Shown: positions 50,125-61,957, counted from the first letter of the stretch. The stretch is 64,000 nucleotides of DNA from CAVQGZ01 sp942491665 (GCA_942491665.1 CALOBR010000020.1:186001-250000); one strand, 5' to 3'. Translations and numbers: made by a program. Notes: generated from the sequence alone by a model not told the origin.

Positions 50125-50840
50125 CGTGGCGACGGGTCCAGCGTCAGGGCGACCCGTCCGGCAGCCGAGGCCGCGACCAGTCGTGCAGTCACCTCGGCGA
50201 GGTCGGCGTCTGACCACACGTCCGAGGTGAGGCGGAGCACCACCGACTCGCCGGCAGCGGCACCTGCGAAGCTCGACTCGACGACCGGCACCGATGCCAC
50301 CGACACCGCATCGGCCAGCAGCGTGGCGGCCGTGTCGGGCTCAGCGAGGTTGTCGGGCACCAGCCAGACGTCGACCTCGTCGCCGGCGCGCAGAGTGCCA
50401 GGGACGCCCTCGGGCGACACGGCGACGGCCACCAGCCGCGACTCGCCGGCAACCTCGCTCGCCGCAGCCACGGCCGAGACAGGCACCAGCTCGCCTGCGC
50501 TGACGGGCCGGACGAGCACGTATCCCTGCGGCACCGGCCCGGTCAGGTAGGGGTTCACCGGGGCCTCGATCCGGACGGGGACCGGGACGAGGTCGGCCGC
50601 TGAGAGCACGGCGCCGTCGATGAGATCGTCCCGGGCCGCCCAGGCATCGACGGTGTCGTCGGCCGCTGCCAGCGCAGCCGCCCCCGCCGCCGCCGAGCCG
50701 AGCACGAGCACCACGCCGAGCAGCAGACGCCAGTCACGCCATCGTCGTCCCGGCAGGCGCACGGCCGGTGGCGAGGACGCATGGGTCGTGCGGGGGTCGA
50801 GGCCCACGTCGTTGCGCTCGGATGTCGCCGTCAGGCCCAT
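50121..50840 (-). CDS. SAF-domain membrane protein (CpaB/RcpC-like)
   Basis: The product has 239 aa from ATG 50840, which is preceded by GGAGG four nt upstream. A cytosolic N-terminus with LPGRRWRDWR is followed by one membrane helix (LLLGVVLVLGSAAAGAAALA) and a SAF domain (DLIDGAVLSAADLVPVPVRI). In Flp systems CpaB crosses the cell envelope; here it pairs only with the CpaE-like gene. The tail shows VALTLDPSPR. Confidence 0.82.
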   Translation of the reverse strand: MGLTATSERNDVGLDPRTTHASSPPAVRLPGRRWRDWRLLLGVVLVLGSAAAGAAALAAADDTVDAWAARDDLIDGAVLSAADLVPVPVRIEAPVNPYLTGPVPQGYVLVRPVSAGELVPVSAVAAASEVAGESRLVAVAVSPEGVPGTLRAGDEVDVWLVPDNLAEPDTAATLLADAVSVASVPVVESSFAGAAAGESVVLRLTSDVWSDADLAEVTARLVAASAAGRVALTLDPSPR

Positions 50841-51026
50841 ACGACCTCCCCCAGGTAGCCGCGACGCGCTTGTTGGAACATATAATGACACACAACCCTA
50901 AATCGGTCTGTTCTGGGCACATCCTGGCAGCAGGCTAGGCGCACGCGGGCGATCGCGTTCGCCGTCATCCACAGCATTTCGTGTCCACACGGCCGCATGC
51001 GGACGCTTCCTGACACACTCGCCCCC

Positions 51027-51296
51027 GTGAGCACACGCCGGTTCTTGACGCTGGCCGATGTCGCTGAGGTACTGAACACATCGGCCAACCAGGTGTACGC
51101 GCTGGTGCGCAGCGGAGAGCTCGTCGCGATCAAGATCGGCGGCCGGGGGCAGTGGCGGGTGGAGGAGTCCGAGCTGGAGAACTACATCGCCCGGATGTAC
51201 GCCGAGACCGCGCAGTTCGTCGCCGACCACCCCTTCGGGCCAGGCGATGGGTTGGAGCCCGACCAGGGCGGGGCCGACACGGTCAGGGAGCGGTGA
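51027..51296 (+). CDS. BldC-like/excisionase-family HTH DNA-binding protein
   Basis: The 89-residue protein (GTG 51027) has a MerR-like winged helix: FLTLADVAEVLNTSANQVYA, then VRSGELVAIKIGGRGQWRVE. The order is typical of BldC-type developmental regulators and excisionases. There is no effector domain. It is divergent from the SAF-domain gene across a 186-nt gap, so it may regulate that pair. Its end overlaps the convergent 51283-51816 gene by 14 nt. Confidence 0.85.
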   Translation: MSTRRFLTLADVAEVLNTSANQVYALVRSGELVAIKIGGRGQWRVEESELENYIARMYAETAQFVADHPFGPGDGLEPDQGGADTVRER

Positions 51297-51816
51297 CGGC
51301 GACGATCGCCCCGGTCACGACCGACCAGGTGAGCGCGTCGTCGTCGACGACGTCGACGTAGTCGCGCCCGACCCGTCCGACGTCACCCCGCAGCAGCCGC
51401 CCGTCCTCGAGGTGCAGACACACCTGCTGAGCACCCTCGGCGGCCCGACGCAGCACCATGGCCAGCGACACCCGCCCCGCCACCGGTCCGAGTGCGGCGA
51501 CCGGGACGGCGCGGGCGCCGAGCCCACGCACGGTGAGCACGGCCGCCGTCGGGACGATCACCTGCATGCCCCCGGCCAACGGGTCGGTCTGAAGGGCGAC
51601 CCAGTCAGAGCCGTGGGCGACGAGAGTGCCGTCGAAGCGACGACCGCCGCGCACACCGACCTGCAGCCGGCGCCCTGAGCAGGCGCGAAACCGGTCCATC
51701 AGGGTGAGCGACGCGTTCTCCACGCGGGCCCGGTCGTCGACCTCGGCATCGAAGTCGTCGCGGTCCCACGCGTCGGCCTGAGCCCCGAGGTCGTCCCAGA
51801 GCCTCTCCCAGCGCAT
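51283..51816 (-). CDS. Uncharacterised actinobacterial protein
   Basis: The 177-residue protein has no membrane segment and no motif I recognise. The N-terminal 40 residues are very acidic (Asp/Glu/Trp-rich). The rest is beta-rich with two repeats of a pattern like GRRLQVGVRGGRRFDGTLV and VCLHLEDGRLLRGDVGRVGR, suggesting an SH3- or Sm-like barrel. Genes like this occur near BldC-like genes in other actinobacteria. The function is unknown. Confidence 0.7.
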   Translation of the reverse strand: MRWERLWDDLGAQADAWDRDDFDAEVDDRARVENASLTLMDRFRACSGRRLQVGVRGGRRFDGTLVAHGSDWVALQTDPLAGGMQVIVPTAAVLTVRGLGARAVPVAALGPVAGRVSLAMVLRRAAEGAQQVCLHLEDGRLLRGDVGRVGRDYVDVVDDDALTWSVVTGAIVAVTAP

Positions 51817-51847
51817 ACCTCAGGTTACCCACAGCCCAGCCATACCG

Positions 51848-51876
51848 TTGACACCGTGCTTCATCACGCTTTAAAT
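51848..51876 (+). promoter_or_regulatory. Strong sigma-A-type promoter of the LysM gene
   Basis: An exact TTGACA (51848-51853) is followed after 17 nt by TTAAAT (51871-51876), in an AT-rich island unusual for this sequence. Transcription should start near 51883, 25 nt before the LysM gene. Confidence 0.75.
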
Positions 51877-51907
51877 GATGTAAACAGAAGCAAACAGGGG
51901 GTTAGCG

Positions 51908-52546
51908 ATGGTTCTACGTCTCGTGGCGCTGGCAGCGGTCAGCCTGGCCACGTCCCGCTACGTGGCCGGCGGCTGGGGCACGACGACCGACGCACTGACA
52001 ACGCGGACGGCCGCCACCTTGCTCGCCGACGTCACGATGACAGCGCTCGTCGCGATGCTGGCCTGGGTCGCGGCCGTAGGTGCGCTCGACCGGCTTCGCC
52101 GACGTGCCGGCCTGGCCGGGCGGATCGCCGGAGCCGGCTGGCACCTCCTCGTACCGGCTGCCATGCGCATGGCAGCGACCACCGCGGTGACCGTCGGCGG
52201 GGTCACCGGGGTCGGCGGGCTCACACCGGCTGTGGCGCTGGACGCAGCCGCGCCACGCGACGCTGCCCTGCCCCGAGTCGACCGCCCGACCACCAGCGCG
52301 GCCACTGCTGCTGTGCCGTCAGCACCCGTGGTGCATGCCGTGGCCGCCCGAGTGACCGTGATGCCGGGTGACTCGCTGTGGCGGATCGCGGCGAGGCATC
52401 TCGGTCGCGGCGCGACGACACCGGCCATCGCTGCGCACTGGCCCCGGTGGTACGAGGCGAACCGGGCCCGGATAGGCCCCGACCCCGACCTGATCCTGGT
52501 CGGCACGCACCTTCGCCCGCCGACACCCGAGCAGGTGGCGCGATGA
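51908..52546 (+). CDS. LysM-domain membrane protein
   Basis: The 212-residue protein has two or three hydrophobic segments in its first 110 residues (VLRLVALAAVSLATSRYVAG, TALVAMLAWVAAVGAL and a weaker one near residue 95), a Pro/Ala/Thr linker and a C-terminal LysM domain (VTVMPGDSLWRIAARHLGRG, then WYEANRARIGPDPDLILVGT). LysM binds peptidoglycan, so the domain probably lies in the cell wall. Its stop overlaps the Rv3235-family start as ATGA. Confidence 0.85.
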   Translation: MVLRLVALAAVSLATSRYVAGGWGTTTDALTTRTAATLLADVTMTALVAMLAWVAAVGALDRLRRRAGLAGRIAGAGWHLLVPAAMRMAATTAVTVGGVTGVGGLTPAVALDAAAPRDAALPRVDRPTTSAATAAVPSAPVVHAVAARVTVMPGDSLWRIAARHLGRGATTPAIAAHWPRWYEANRARIGPDPDLILVGTHLRPPTPEQVAR

Positions 52547-53057
52547 CGGTGCTGCCAGCCGGCGAGCCACGGCGGCAACCCGTGCGACTGATCCCTGTCC
52601 CCCGGCCCGCGCCGCACGTCGGGCGCCGCGGCGGCACACCGGCTCTCGCCCTGGTGCCGGCAGAGCCGAGCGCTCCAGTCGTCGACCCGACGACGTGGCG
52701 CGACGCCGACGAGCCGCCACCTCGCACGCCCGACCTGGGAGCGCTCCCCGAGCCGCGGCGCTGGGCGGCGCTCCTCGCCCAGGCGGTCGTGGAGATCCTC
52801 GGTGGACGGCGCCCGGCGGCTCAGGTGCTGCGGTGGGTCGACCCCGAGATCCATGAACGACTGCGGAGGTCCGCGCCGAGCGTTCGGCGAGCACCGGGCG
52901 GGCCCCCGGTGCGGGTGCGGCGGGTACGCATCAGCACGTCGCTGGAGGGGACCGTTGAGGCCGTGGCCGTCGTGGACGACGGCACGCGCTGCCGGGCCCT
53001 ACCGATGCGCCTGGAAGCACTCGAGCGGCGGTGGCTGTGCACCGCCCTCGACATCGT

Positions 53058-53061
<4 letters not shown>
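52543..53061 (+). CDS. Rv3235-family protein (DUF6459)
   Basis: The 172-residue protein has a Pro-rich N-terminal 60 residues and a globular C-terminal half (RRWAALLAQAVVEILGGRRP, VRRVRISTSLEGTVEAVAVV, ALERRWLCTALDIV). The arrangement beside secA is the same as that of Rv3235 in mycobacteria. There is no signal peptide or TM helix. The function is unknown. It is coupled to the LysM gene and overlaps the convergent secA stop by 4 nt. Confidence 0.8.
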
Positions 53062-55815
<2,754 letters not shown>

Positions 55816-55818
55816 GAC

Positions 55819-57045
55819 TCACCATGGTAGGTGCCGTGCGAGGTGCGCGGCGAGGTCGCCGGTCTGGTCGACCTCGACGCGGTGCAGAGAAAGCCACTCG
55901 GCCAGCTCGACGAGCGCCGCGGCGAGCTCGCCGGCTGTCGCATCGTCCGGCTCCGGCTCGGCCCAGGCCGAGCGCACGCGCAGCACGCCCGGCGCCCGGT
56001 CGGCCTTGAGGTCGACCCTGGCCACCAACCGATCGCCCAGCAGGAAGGGCAGCACGTAGTAGCCGTGGATCCGCTTGGCCGCCGGAACGTAGATCTCCAG
56101 CCGGAACCGAAACCCGAACAGCGACTCGACGCGCGGCCGGGTCCAGATCAGGGGGTCGAAGGGGGCGATGAGCGCACGTCCACTCGCCGCTCGGGGCACG
56201 CGTGCGTCCTTGTGCAGCAGGGCCGAGGACGACCATCCTCGCACGGTCGCGGGAACCAGGGTCCCCTCCTCGACCAGCTCGGCCACCGCACGTCGGCTCT
56301 CCGACGCAGGCAGTCGGAAGTAGTCGCGAAGGTCGGGCTCGGTCGCGATGCCGTGGGCGCGGGCCGCAATCTCGACCAGGCGGCGGATGGCGTCGTCGCG
56401 CTTCGGCGTGGACGCGTTCAGAACGCTCGGCGGCAGCACCTTCTCCGGCACGTCGTAGCGCCGCTGGAAGCCCGAGCCGCGTCCGGCGGCGACGACCTGA
56501 CCGGACCAGAACAGGTACTCCAGCGCCCGCTTGACCTCGCTCCACTGCCAGCCCCAGTAGTCGCCCTGCGGGACGTTCTTGCCGTGCCGGGACTCGAGCT
56601 CGGCGGCGGTCACCGGCCCCTCGGCCGCCACGCTCGCCCTGACTTGCGCGACGAGGTCGGGGCGCTCGATCGCGATGCGGCGCATGCCGCCCCAGGCATC
56701 GGAGTCGGCGGTCTGCATGCGCCACCGCAGCAGCGGGTGCGACTCGACCGGAAGCAGGGACGCCTCGTGAGCCCAGTACTCGGTGAGTGCAACCGGACGC
56801 CGTCCGGGGACTGCGGCGTCGTCGAGCCACTCGGGGCGGTAGGGACCGAGGCGGCTGAACACCGGCAGGTAGTGCGCCCGGGTCAGGACGTTGACGGAGT
56901 CGATCTGCACGAGTCCGAGCCGCCTGACGGTGGCGAGCACGTCGGCTCGGTGAGCAGCCCGGCTGGGCCGTCGAGCGAGACCCTGGGCACCGAGGGCGAC
57001 CCGACGCGCGGCGGCCAGGGACAGCCGCCGTGGTTGCGACCTCAG
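55819..57045 (-). CDS. ycaQ: Winged-helix DNA glycosylase, YcaQ/AlkX family, probable CTG start
   Basis: The family repairs interstrand crosslinks in E. coli (YcaQ). QIDSVNVLTRAHYLPVFSRL, ALTEYWAHEASLLPVESHPL and the catalytic-site FDPLIWTR-like stretch (LIAPFDPLIWTRPRVESLFG) are clear. The first conventional start is GTG 56940, but the 35 codons upstream encode RRLSLAAARRVALGAQGLAR, the usual family N-terminus. No ATG, GTG or TTG reaches them; CTG at 57043-57045 overlaps the hpf stop as CTGA and gives 408 aa. It lies 3 nt before secA. Confidence 0.85.
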   Translation of the reverse strand: MRSQPRRLSLAAARRVALGAQGLARRPSRAAHRADVLATVRRLGLVQIDSVNVLTRAHYLPVFSRLGPYRPEWLDDAAVPGRRPVALTEYWAHEASLLPVESHPLLRWRMQTADSDAWGGMRRIAIERPDLVAQVRASVAAEGPVTAAELESRHGKNVPQGDYWGWQWSEVKRALEYLFWSGQVVAAGRGSGFQRRYDVPEKVLPPSVLNASTPKRDDAIRRLVEIAARAHGIATEPDLRDYFRLPASESRRAVAELVEEGTLVPATVRGWSSSALLHKDARVPRAASGRALIAPFDPLIWTRPRVESLFGFRFRLEIYVPAAKRIHGYYVLPFLLGDRLVARVDLKADRAPGVLRVRSAWAEPEPDDATAGELAAALVELAEWLSLHRVEVDQTGDLAAHLARHLPW

Positions 57046-57647
57046 ACGGCCAGCCTGATCACGCCGTACTGGTAGCCCCGCCGACGGTAGACCACGCTCG
57101 GGAGCCTGCTCTTGTCGTCGACGAACAGGTAGAAGTCGTGCCCGACCAGCTCCATCTCGTAGAGGGCCTGGTCGAGGCTCATCGGCTCGGCCTCGTGCGT
57201 CTTGTCCCGCACGATGAGCGCGGCCTCTTCTGCCTCGGACAGGGCCGGCTCCTCGGGCCCGTCGAGAGCCGGCACCGACGGCAGGTCAGCGGGCAGGGGT
57301 TCGGGCAGACCGTCGGGCATGCCGCTCGGGGCGCCGGCCTTGCGACGGTCGTGACGCCGGTCAGCGGCACGACGCAGGCGAGCCTCGAGACGGCCGACGG
57401 CCTGGTCGAGGGCGGCGTACCGATCGGGAGCGGCCGCCTCGGCCCGGATGACCGGGCCCTTGGACCGCGCCGTGATCTCGACACGCTCGGCTTCGTCGGC
57501 CTGCCGCGGATTGCTCTCACGCGTGACCTCGACGTCGATGCGGCTCAGCCGGTCGTCGTACTTGGTGAGCTTGGCGAGCTTGGCTTGCACGTGCTCCCGA
57601 AATCGCTCCGGCACCTCGGTCTTGCGACCCCTGACCACGATCTCCAC
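57042..57647 (-). CDS. hpf: Ribosome hibernation-promoting factor, long form
   Basis: Long HPF (201 aa) joins two 70S ribosomes into inactive 100S dimers. The N-terminal S30AE domain is (M)EIVVRGRKTEVPERFREHVQ; the C-terminal dimerisation domain is DQALYEMELVGHDFYLFVDD to the end. GTG 57647 is preferred over GTG 57653, because GGAGG lies 5 nt before the former and directly abuts the latter. Its stop TGA overlaps the CTG of ycaQ. Confidence 0.95.
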   Translation of the reverse strand: MEIVVRGRKTEVPERFREHVQAKLAKLTKYDDRLSRIDVEVTRESNPRQADEAERVEITARSKGPVIRAEAAAPDRYAALDQAVGRLEARLRRAADRRHDRRKAGAPSGMPDGLPEPLPADLPSVPALDGPEEPALSEAEEAALIVRDKTHEAEPMSLDQALYEMELVGHDFYLFVDDKSRLPSVVYRRRGYQYGVIRLAV

Positions 57648-57730
57648 AGCCACCTCCGCGTCACGATTGGACCCCCACGCTAGTCGCGCGGGTTCTGGCC
57701 CGGTAGCGGCAGATGGTCCCTACCGGTGGC

Positions 57731-58429
57731 TCAGGGCGAAGCCCGGCGCAGCACGGGCGTCGCGACGACGGCCGCCCGGATCCGGCCGGGCGGCACGCCG
57801 ACCGAACGCAGTGCCCGGGACGCGGCCGCGAGCGTCGACCCCGACGAGCAGATGTCGTCGACCAGGACGACGTCGCAGCCGCCCAGCCGCACCGCAGATG
57901 CTGTGACCTGCAGCGCACCGCCGAGATTGGCCTGTCGCTGCTCGAGGTCGAGGCCGCTCTGGTCGATCACGCGACGGCTGTAGCCGAGGATCGCGCGCAC
58001 CGACACCGCCGTCCCGAGCGCAGAGGATGCCGAGCGGGCCATCCGCGAGACGGGCGCGTGGCCGCGGCGTCGGGTCGCTGAGCGGCGTGAAGGCACCGGC
58101 ACCAGCACCTCGGAACCGCACCGTTGTGCGCGCCCCGCGACCACGGCCGCCTGGAGCAGCACGCCCAGCGGTTGGACCAGGGCAAGCCGGCCCTGCTCCT
58201 TGTGCGCCACGAGCAGGCGGCGGACGACGCCCTCGTAGGCGCCGGCCGCGAACGTGGGCGGAAAGTTGCGAGGCGGGTCGAGCGGCCGGACACGTCGAGG
58301 GTCGACGGCCATCCCGGCCCAGCAGCCAGCACACACCGCACCGCCGCCAGTCGGCGCCTGGCACCCAGCACAGGTCTCACCCAGCACGAGGTCACGGGCC
58401 GCCGCCCCCAGCGCCGTCCAAGCTGTCAC
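57731..58429 (-). CDS. ComF family phosphoribosyltransferase-like protein
   Basis: The 232-residue protein has the N-terminal zinc pattern CAGC(9)CAGC (about residues 20-36) and a C-terminal type I PRTase domain with the PRPP loop VVLVDDICSSGSTL. ComF proteins are linked to DNA uptake in competent bacteria, but in actinobacteria the role is not established. The start is GTG 58429, chosen to keep the zinc motif near the N-terminus; upstream open frame has no similarity. The gap to lpqB is 96 nt. Confidence 0.85.
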   Translation of the reverse strand: MTAWTALGAAARDLVLGETCAGCQAPTGGGAVCAGCWAGMAVDPRRVRPLDPPRNFPPTFAAGAYEGVVRRLLVAHKEQGRLALVQPLGVLLQAAVVAGRAQRCGSEVLVPVPSRRSATRRRGHAPVSRMARSASSALGTAVSVRAILGYSRRVIDQSGLDLEQRQANLGGALQVTASAVRLGGCDVVLVDDICSSGSTLAAASRALRSVGVPPGRIRAAVVATPVLRRASP

Positions 58430-58525
58430 GCCACCACGATCGATGCCTGGTCCGGAGCCGTGGAGTGCTCCCTGGCGTCTGGGGACGACGCGCCGGACCC
58501 GACCGCGCTGGGGACGGGCTGGCAC

Positions 58526-60274
58526 CTAGCCGGCGTAGGTCGGCGCCGAGCCTTCCAGCAGGGGAACCCACTCCTGCAAAGCGTCCTGGCGCACGAGTGT
58601 GGGCACCGGAGCGTCCTCTGCTCCGGAGTCTGTGGAGGGCCGGGGGGACGGGGCGGTGCCGATGACCAGAGCCTGCCCGGGCGAGGCAGCCAGGCTGACG
58701 GCGCCGGCGACCTGGCCGCGCGAGCTGAGCGCGGCGTTGGCCATCTCGACCAAGAAGGGCTGCACGTCTTCGGCGTCGGCGCCCAGCAGCGCCAGGGCTG
58801 TCGCCGACGCCCACGCGACGTCCACCGCTTCCACCTGCTCCAACGGCAGGTCACGCACACGGCCGATCCTTGTCTCGCCGTCCCTCGAGTCGATGACAAG
58901 GGCGAGCAGCAGCCGGCTCACCCCGTCGCTCTCGTAGACGGCGGCGAGCCGCACGCCGTCCGGAGCGACCTGCAGCCGCTGCACACGCACCTTCTCCAGC
59001 GCCCCCGCGCGCACCTGCTGTGCCTCGTCGCCGTCGTCCAGGAGCAGCACGCGGCTCGTCTCGCCGTCCCGGTCGACGACCCAGACCCGGTCTTGTCGGT
59101 CGAACGACGGCGTGGCCAGATCGGCACCGAGCTCAACGGTCTCGGCCACGCTGTCGTCGGTGAGGCCCGCCGTCGTCACCGACCGTCCGTCGGCCGACAC
59201 GGCTGCGGCGGACGTGGCGGTGAGGCCTACCGCGACCGACCGGAAGGGGCCGGTCGACCCGAGCGGGCCGGCCACCGGTGTCGCGTCCTCGTCGGAGACG
59301 ACGACCATCTGGCCGTCGGCGACGGCGAAGAGCAGATCTCCAGCCGGAACGGCGGCAGGGTCGTAGAACGCGAACTCCTCGGCGGACACGATCCCAGCCG
59401 AGCTGGTCGGCAACGGCACCGGCCGGCCGTCGCTGATCACCGCGACCTCGGCGACGCCGGGCGCCTGGCGCAAGGTCCAGGCAAGCTGGGCGGCCAGCCG
59501 GTCACGCTGCTCCGCCGACGCCAGGGCTACCTGAGCGCTGAGATCGACCTGGGCCACCGTGCCGGACAGCACCACCGAACCAGAGGTCAGCGTGACCCCC
59601 GGGCCGAGTGCCGATCGCACACCCGGGTGGAGCCACTCGGTGGGGCCGTCGAGCAGGTCTTGAACAAGAAGCGTCGGGAGGTTCCCGCGCACGGGCAGGT
59701 AGGTGAGGTCGGGGACGAGCACCGAGTACTGCGGGTCGAAGAAGTAGCTCGCGTACGCGGCGAACTCACGGTTGAAGTCGAACTCCGTCATGACGAGCCC
59801 GTCCGGTGGGGAGTCGATGCGCCACTGGCCGTCGACCTGCGTGACCGCCAGGTCAAGAACCAGGCGCGCGCCTGGTTCGGACGGCGTGTAGCTGCCGTCG
59901 GACGCAACGCTCGCCTCGAGCCGCAACGCGATGGTGACACCGTCCTCGGTGGCCGACACGTTGCGCGAGCCCTCGCCCGCGCCGTAGACCGCGATGCCCG
60001 ACTCCGGCTGCCAGGCCGCCGAGGCCTCCGGGGTGAGGTACTCCCGCGAGGTCGGGTAGCCGGGCTCGTACGACGCCATCGACGACAAGAAGCCCTCGAC
60101 GATGGCGAGCGGGTTGTCCCCCGGCCGTGGCCCGGTCACGATCACCGAGACGTTCGGTGGTGCGACCGGCTCACCGGCCGGCCGGCCTTCGACCACCGGC
60201 CCGTCCGTGGGCACCGACACGCACCCGGAGGCGAGGAGCATCACCGCGACCAGCATCACGACCAGCCGCCTCAT
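58526..60274 (-). CDS. lpqB: LpqB family beta-propeller lipoprotein
   Basis: The 582-residue protein has a lipoprotein signal MRRLVVMLVAVMLLASGC with lipid Cys18, a GerMN-like domain (about 60-290) and a beta-propeller C-terminal half. LpqB is known to interact with MtrB and modulate MtrAB signalling in actinobacteria. ATG overlaps the mtrB stop as ATGA. Confidence 0.95.
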   Translation of the reverse strand: MRRLVVMLVAVMLLASGCVSVPTDGPVVEGRPAGEPVAPPNVSVIVTGPRPGDNPLAIVEGFLSSMASYEPGYPTSREYLTPEASAAWQPESGIAVYGAGEGSRNVSATEDGVTIALRLEASVASDGSYTPSEPGARLVLDLAVTQVDGQWRIDSPPDGLVMTEFDFNREFAAYASYFFDPQYSVLVPDLTYLPVRGNLPTLLVQDLLDGPTEWLHPGVRSALGPGVTLTSGSVVLSGTVAQVDLSAQVALASAEQRDRLAAQLAWTLRQAPGVAEVAVISDGRPVPLPTSSAGIVSAEEFAFYDPAAVPAGDLLFAVADGQMVVVSDEDATPVAGPLGSTGPFRSVAVGLTATSAAAVSADGRSVTTAGLTDDSVAETVELGADLATPSFDRQDRVWVVDRDGETSRVLLLDDGDEAQQVRAGALEKVRVQRLQVAPDGVRLAAVYESDGVSRLLLALVIDSRDGETRIGRVRDLPLEQVEAVDVAWASATALALLGADAEDVQPFLVEMANAALSSRGQVAGAVSLAASPGQALVIGTAPSPRPSTDSGAEDAPVPTLVRQDALQEWVPLLEGSAPTYAG

Positions 60275-61953
60275 GGGCGCACCGTCGCATCCGGGCCGCC
60301 GGCGACTGTGGTGGCCGCGTCGTCGCCCTTCTCGGTTTTCACAGCAGTTTCTAATGCGCGAAGAGACTGAGTGGGAGCGTCATCAGGGATGAGTGCCAGC
60401 GGCGACGCCACCTCGGTCTGGCCGGCCGCGCGCGGCAGCGTGAGCCGGAAGCACGACCCGTGGCCGGGCTCTCCCCAGGCTGACAGGTCGCCACCGTGGA
60501 TGCGGGCGTCCTCCAGCGAGATGGCCAGGCCCAACCCGGAGCCGCCGGTCGTGCGGGCGCGAGCCGGGTCGGCGCGCCAGAACCGGTTGAAGACCAGCTC
60601 GAGCTTCTCCGGGTCGAGCCCGACCCCGTGGTCGCGGACGCTCACCGCGACAGCCTCGTCGTTGGCGCCGACGGTGACCTGTACCGGGCGCCCTTCCCCG
60701 TGCTCGATGGCATTGGCGACGAGGTTGCGCAAGATGCGCGCCACCCGACGTGGGTCGAGCACGGCGACGGCCTCCTGCGGTGGCAGGTCGAGCACGAGGT
60801 CGGTGTGCGCGTCGCGCGCCACGGCGCTGAGCCCGTCGCAGACGCTGGAGACGATGTCACGAAGGTCGACCTGCTCGAGGTCGAGACCCGCGGCCCCCGC
60901 GTCGATGCGGCTGATCTCCAGCAGGTCCGACAGCAGCGACTCGAAGCGGTCGAGCTCGGACTGCATCAGCTCCGACGCCCGCCGCGTTCCCGGGTCGAGC
61001 ATCTCGCTGCCGTCGTGCAGCAGGTCGGCGGCCATGCGCACCGTGGTCAGCGGGGTTCGCAGCTCGTGGCTGACGTCGGAGACGAACCGCTGCTGAAGCC
61101 GCGAGAGCTCCTCGAGCCGGGTGATCTGCTGCTGCAGGCTGCCCGCCATGTGGTTGAACGACTGGGCCAGGCGTCCCAGCTCGTCCTTGGGATCCTTGGG
61201 GGGCACGGCCATGCGCTCGTCCAGGGCCCCGGCAGCGAGCTGCTCGGCCGTGCGCGCGGCCTGCTGCACCGGAACCGCCACTTGGCGGGCGACGAGCAGG
61301 GCGATACCGCCGAGCAGCAGCACGACAAGAACCGCCACGCTGGCCACCGAACGGGCCACCAGCTCGAGCGTCGCGGCCTGCTGCCCGAGGGGGAACAGGT
61401 AGTACAGCTCGTACAGGCCGATGGACGGGACCGGAACCTGGGCACCGACGGCCAGCCCAGGCTCGTTCGCGCCGTCTGCGTAGGCGACCGTCGTGGGCGT
61501 CCAGTACACCGACGGGCCCGAGCGCACCGTCTCGCGGAGCCGCTCGGGCACCGACGTCGGCTCGACTCCGCGCGAGGTGCGGGTCGCCCGTGACGCGGCC
61601 GAGGCGTCCGCGGGCGCACGAGGCGCAGGCAGCAGCACGACGTCGTAGCGCCCCGAGGCGGCGCCGGCGCTGGCGAGGTTCTGCACCACCAGCGTGAGCA
61701 GCTGACCCACGGTGGCCGGGTCGATCGACTCGGTGGCCTGAAGCTGGGCACGCGCCGAGGCCACCCCGGCGGCGGTGTCGTCCACGGCCGACTCGACCTG
61801 CGCCTGCTGCAGGCCCGCGGATATCTGCCGCATCAGCGTCGTGGCCAGCAAGGTCATGACCACGAGTGACAGCGCAAGGGTTGTGGCCACGACCCGAACC
61901 TGGATGGAGCCGCGCCACCAGCGGCCGACGGCGCCGACACCGGTTGTCGCCAT
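60271..61953 (-). CDS. mtrB: Sensor histidine kinase MtrB
   Basis: The 560-residue kinase has TM1 about 20-42, an extracytoplasmic domain to about 198, TM2 about 199-222, HAMP, then HisKA with phosphorylated His296 (SDVSHELRTPLTTVR) and HATPase with VANAIEHGEGRPV and SGLGLAISLEDARIHGG. It works with MtrA to control cell division and cell-wall genes. It starts 4 nt after mtrA. Confidence 0.97.
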   Translation of the reverse strand: MATTGVGAVGRWWRGSIQVRVVATTLALSLVVMTLLATTLMRQISAGLQQAQVESAVDDTAAGVASARAQLQATESIDPATVGQLLTLVVQNLASAGAASGRYDVVLLPAPRAPADASAASRATRTSRGVEPTSVPERLRETVRSGPSVYWTPTTVAYADGANEPGLAVGAQVPVPSIGLYELYYLFPLGQQAATLELVARSVASVAVLVVLLLGGIALLVARQVAVPVQQAARTAEQLAAGALDERMAVPPKDPKDELGRLAQSFNHMAGSLQQQITRLEELSRLQQRFVSDVSHELRTPLTTVRMAADLLHDGSEMLDPGTRRASELMQSELDRFESLLSDLLEISRIDAGAAGLDLEQVDLRDIVSSVCDGLSAVARDAHTDLVLDLPPQEAVAVLDPRRVARILRNLVANAIEHGEGRPVQVTVGANDEAVAVSVRDHGVGLDPEKLELVFNRFWRADPARARTTGGSGLGLAISLEDARIHGGDLSAWGEPGHGSCFRLTLPRAAGQTEVASPLALIPDDAPTQSLRALETAVKTEKGDDAATTVAGGPDATVRP

Positions 61954-61957
61954 GGTG

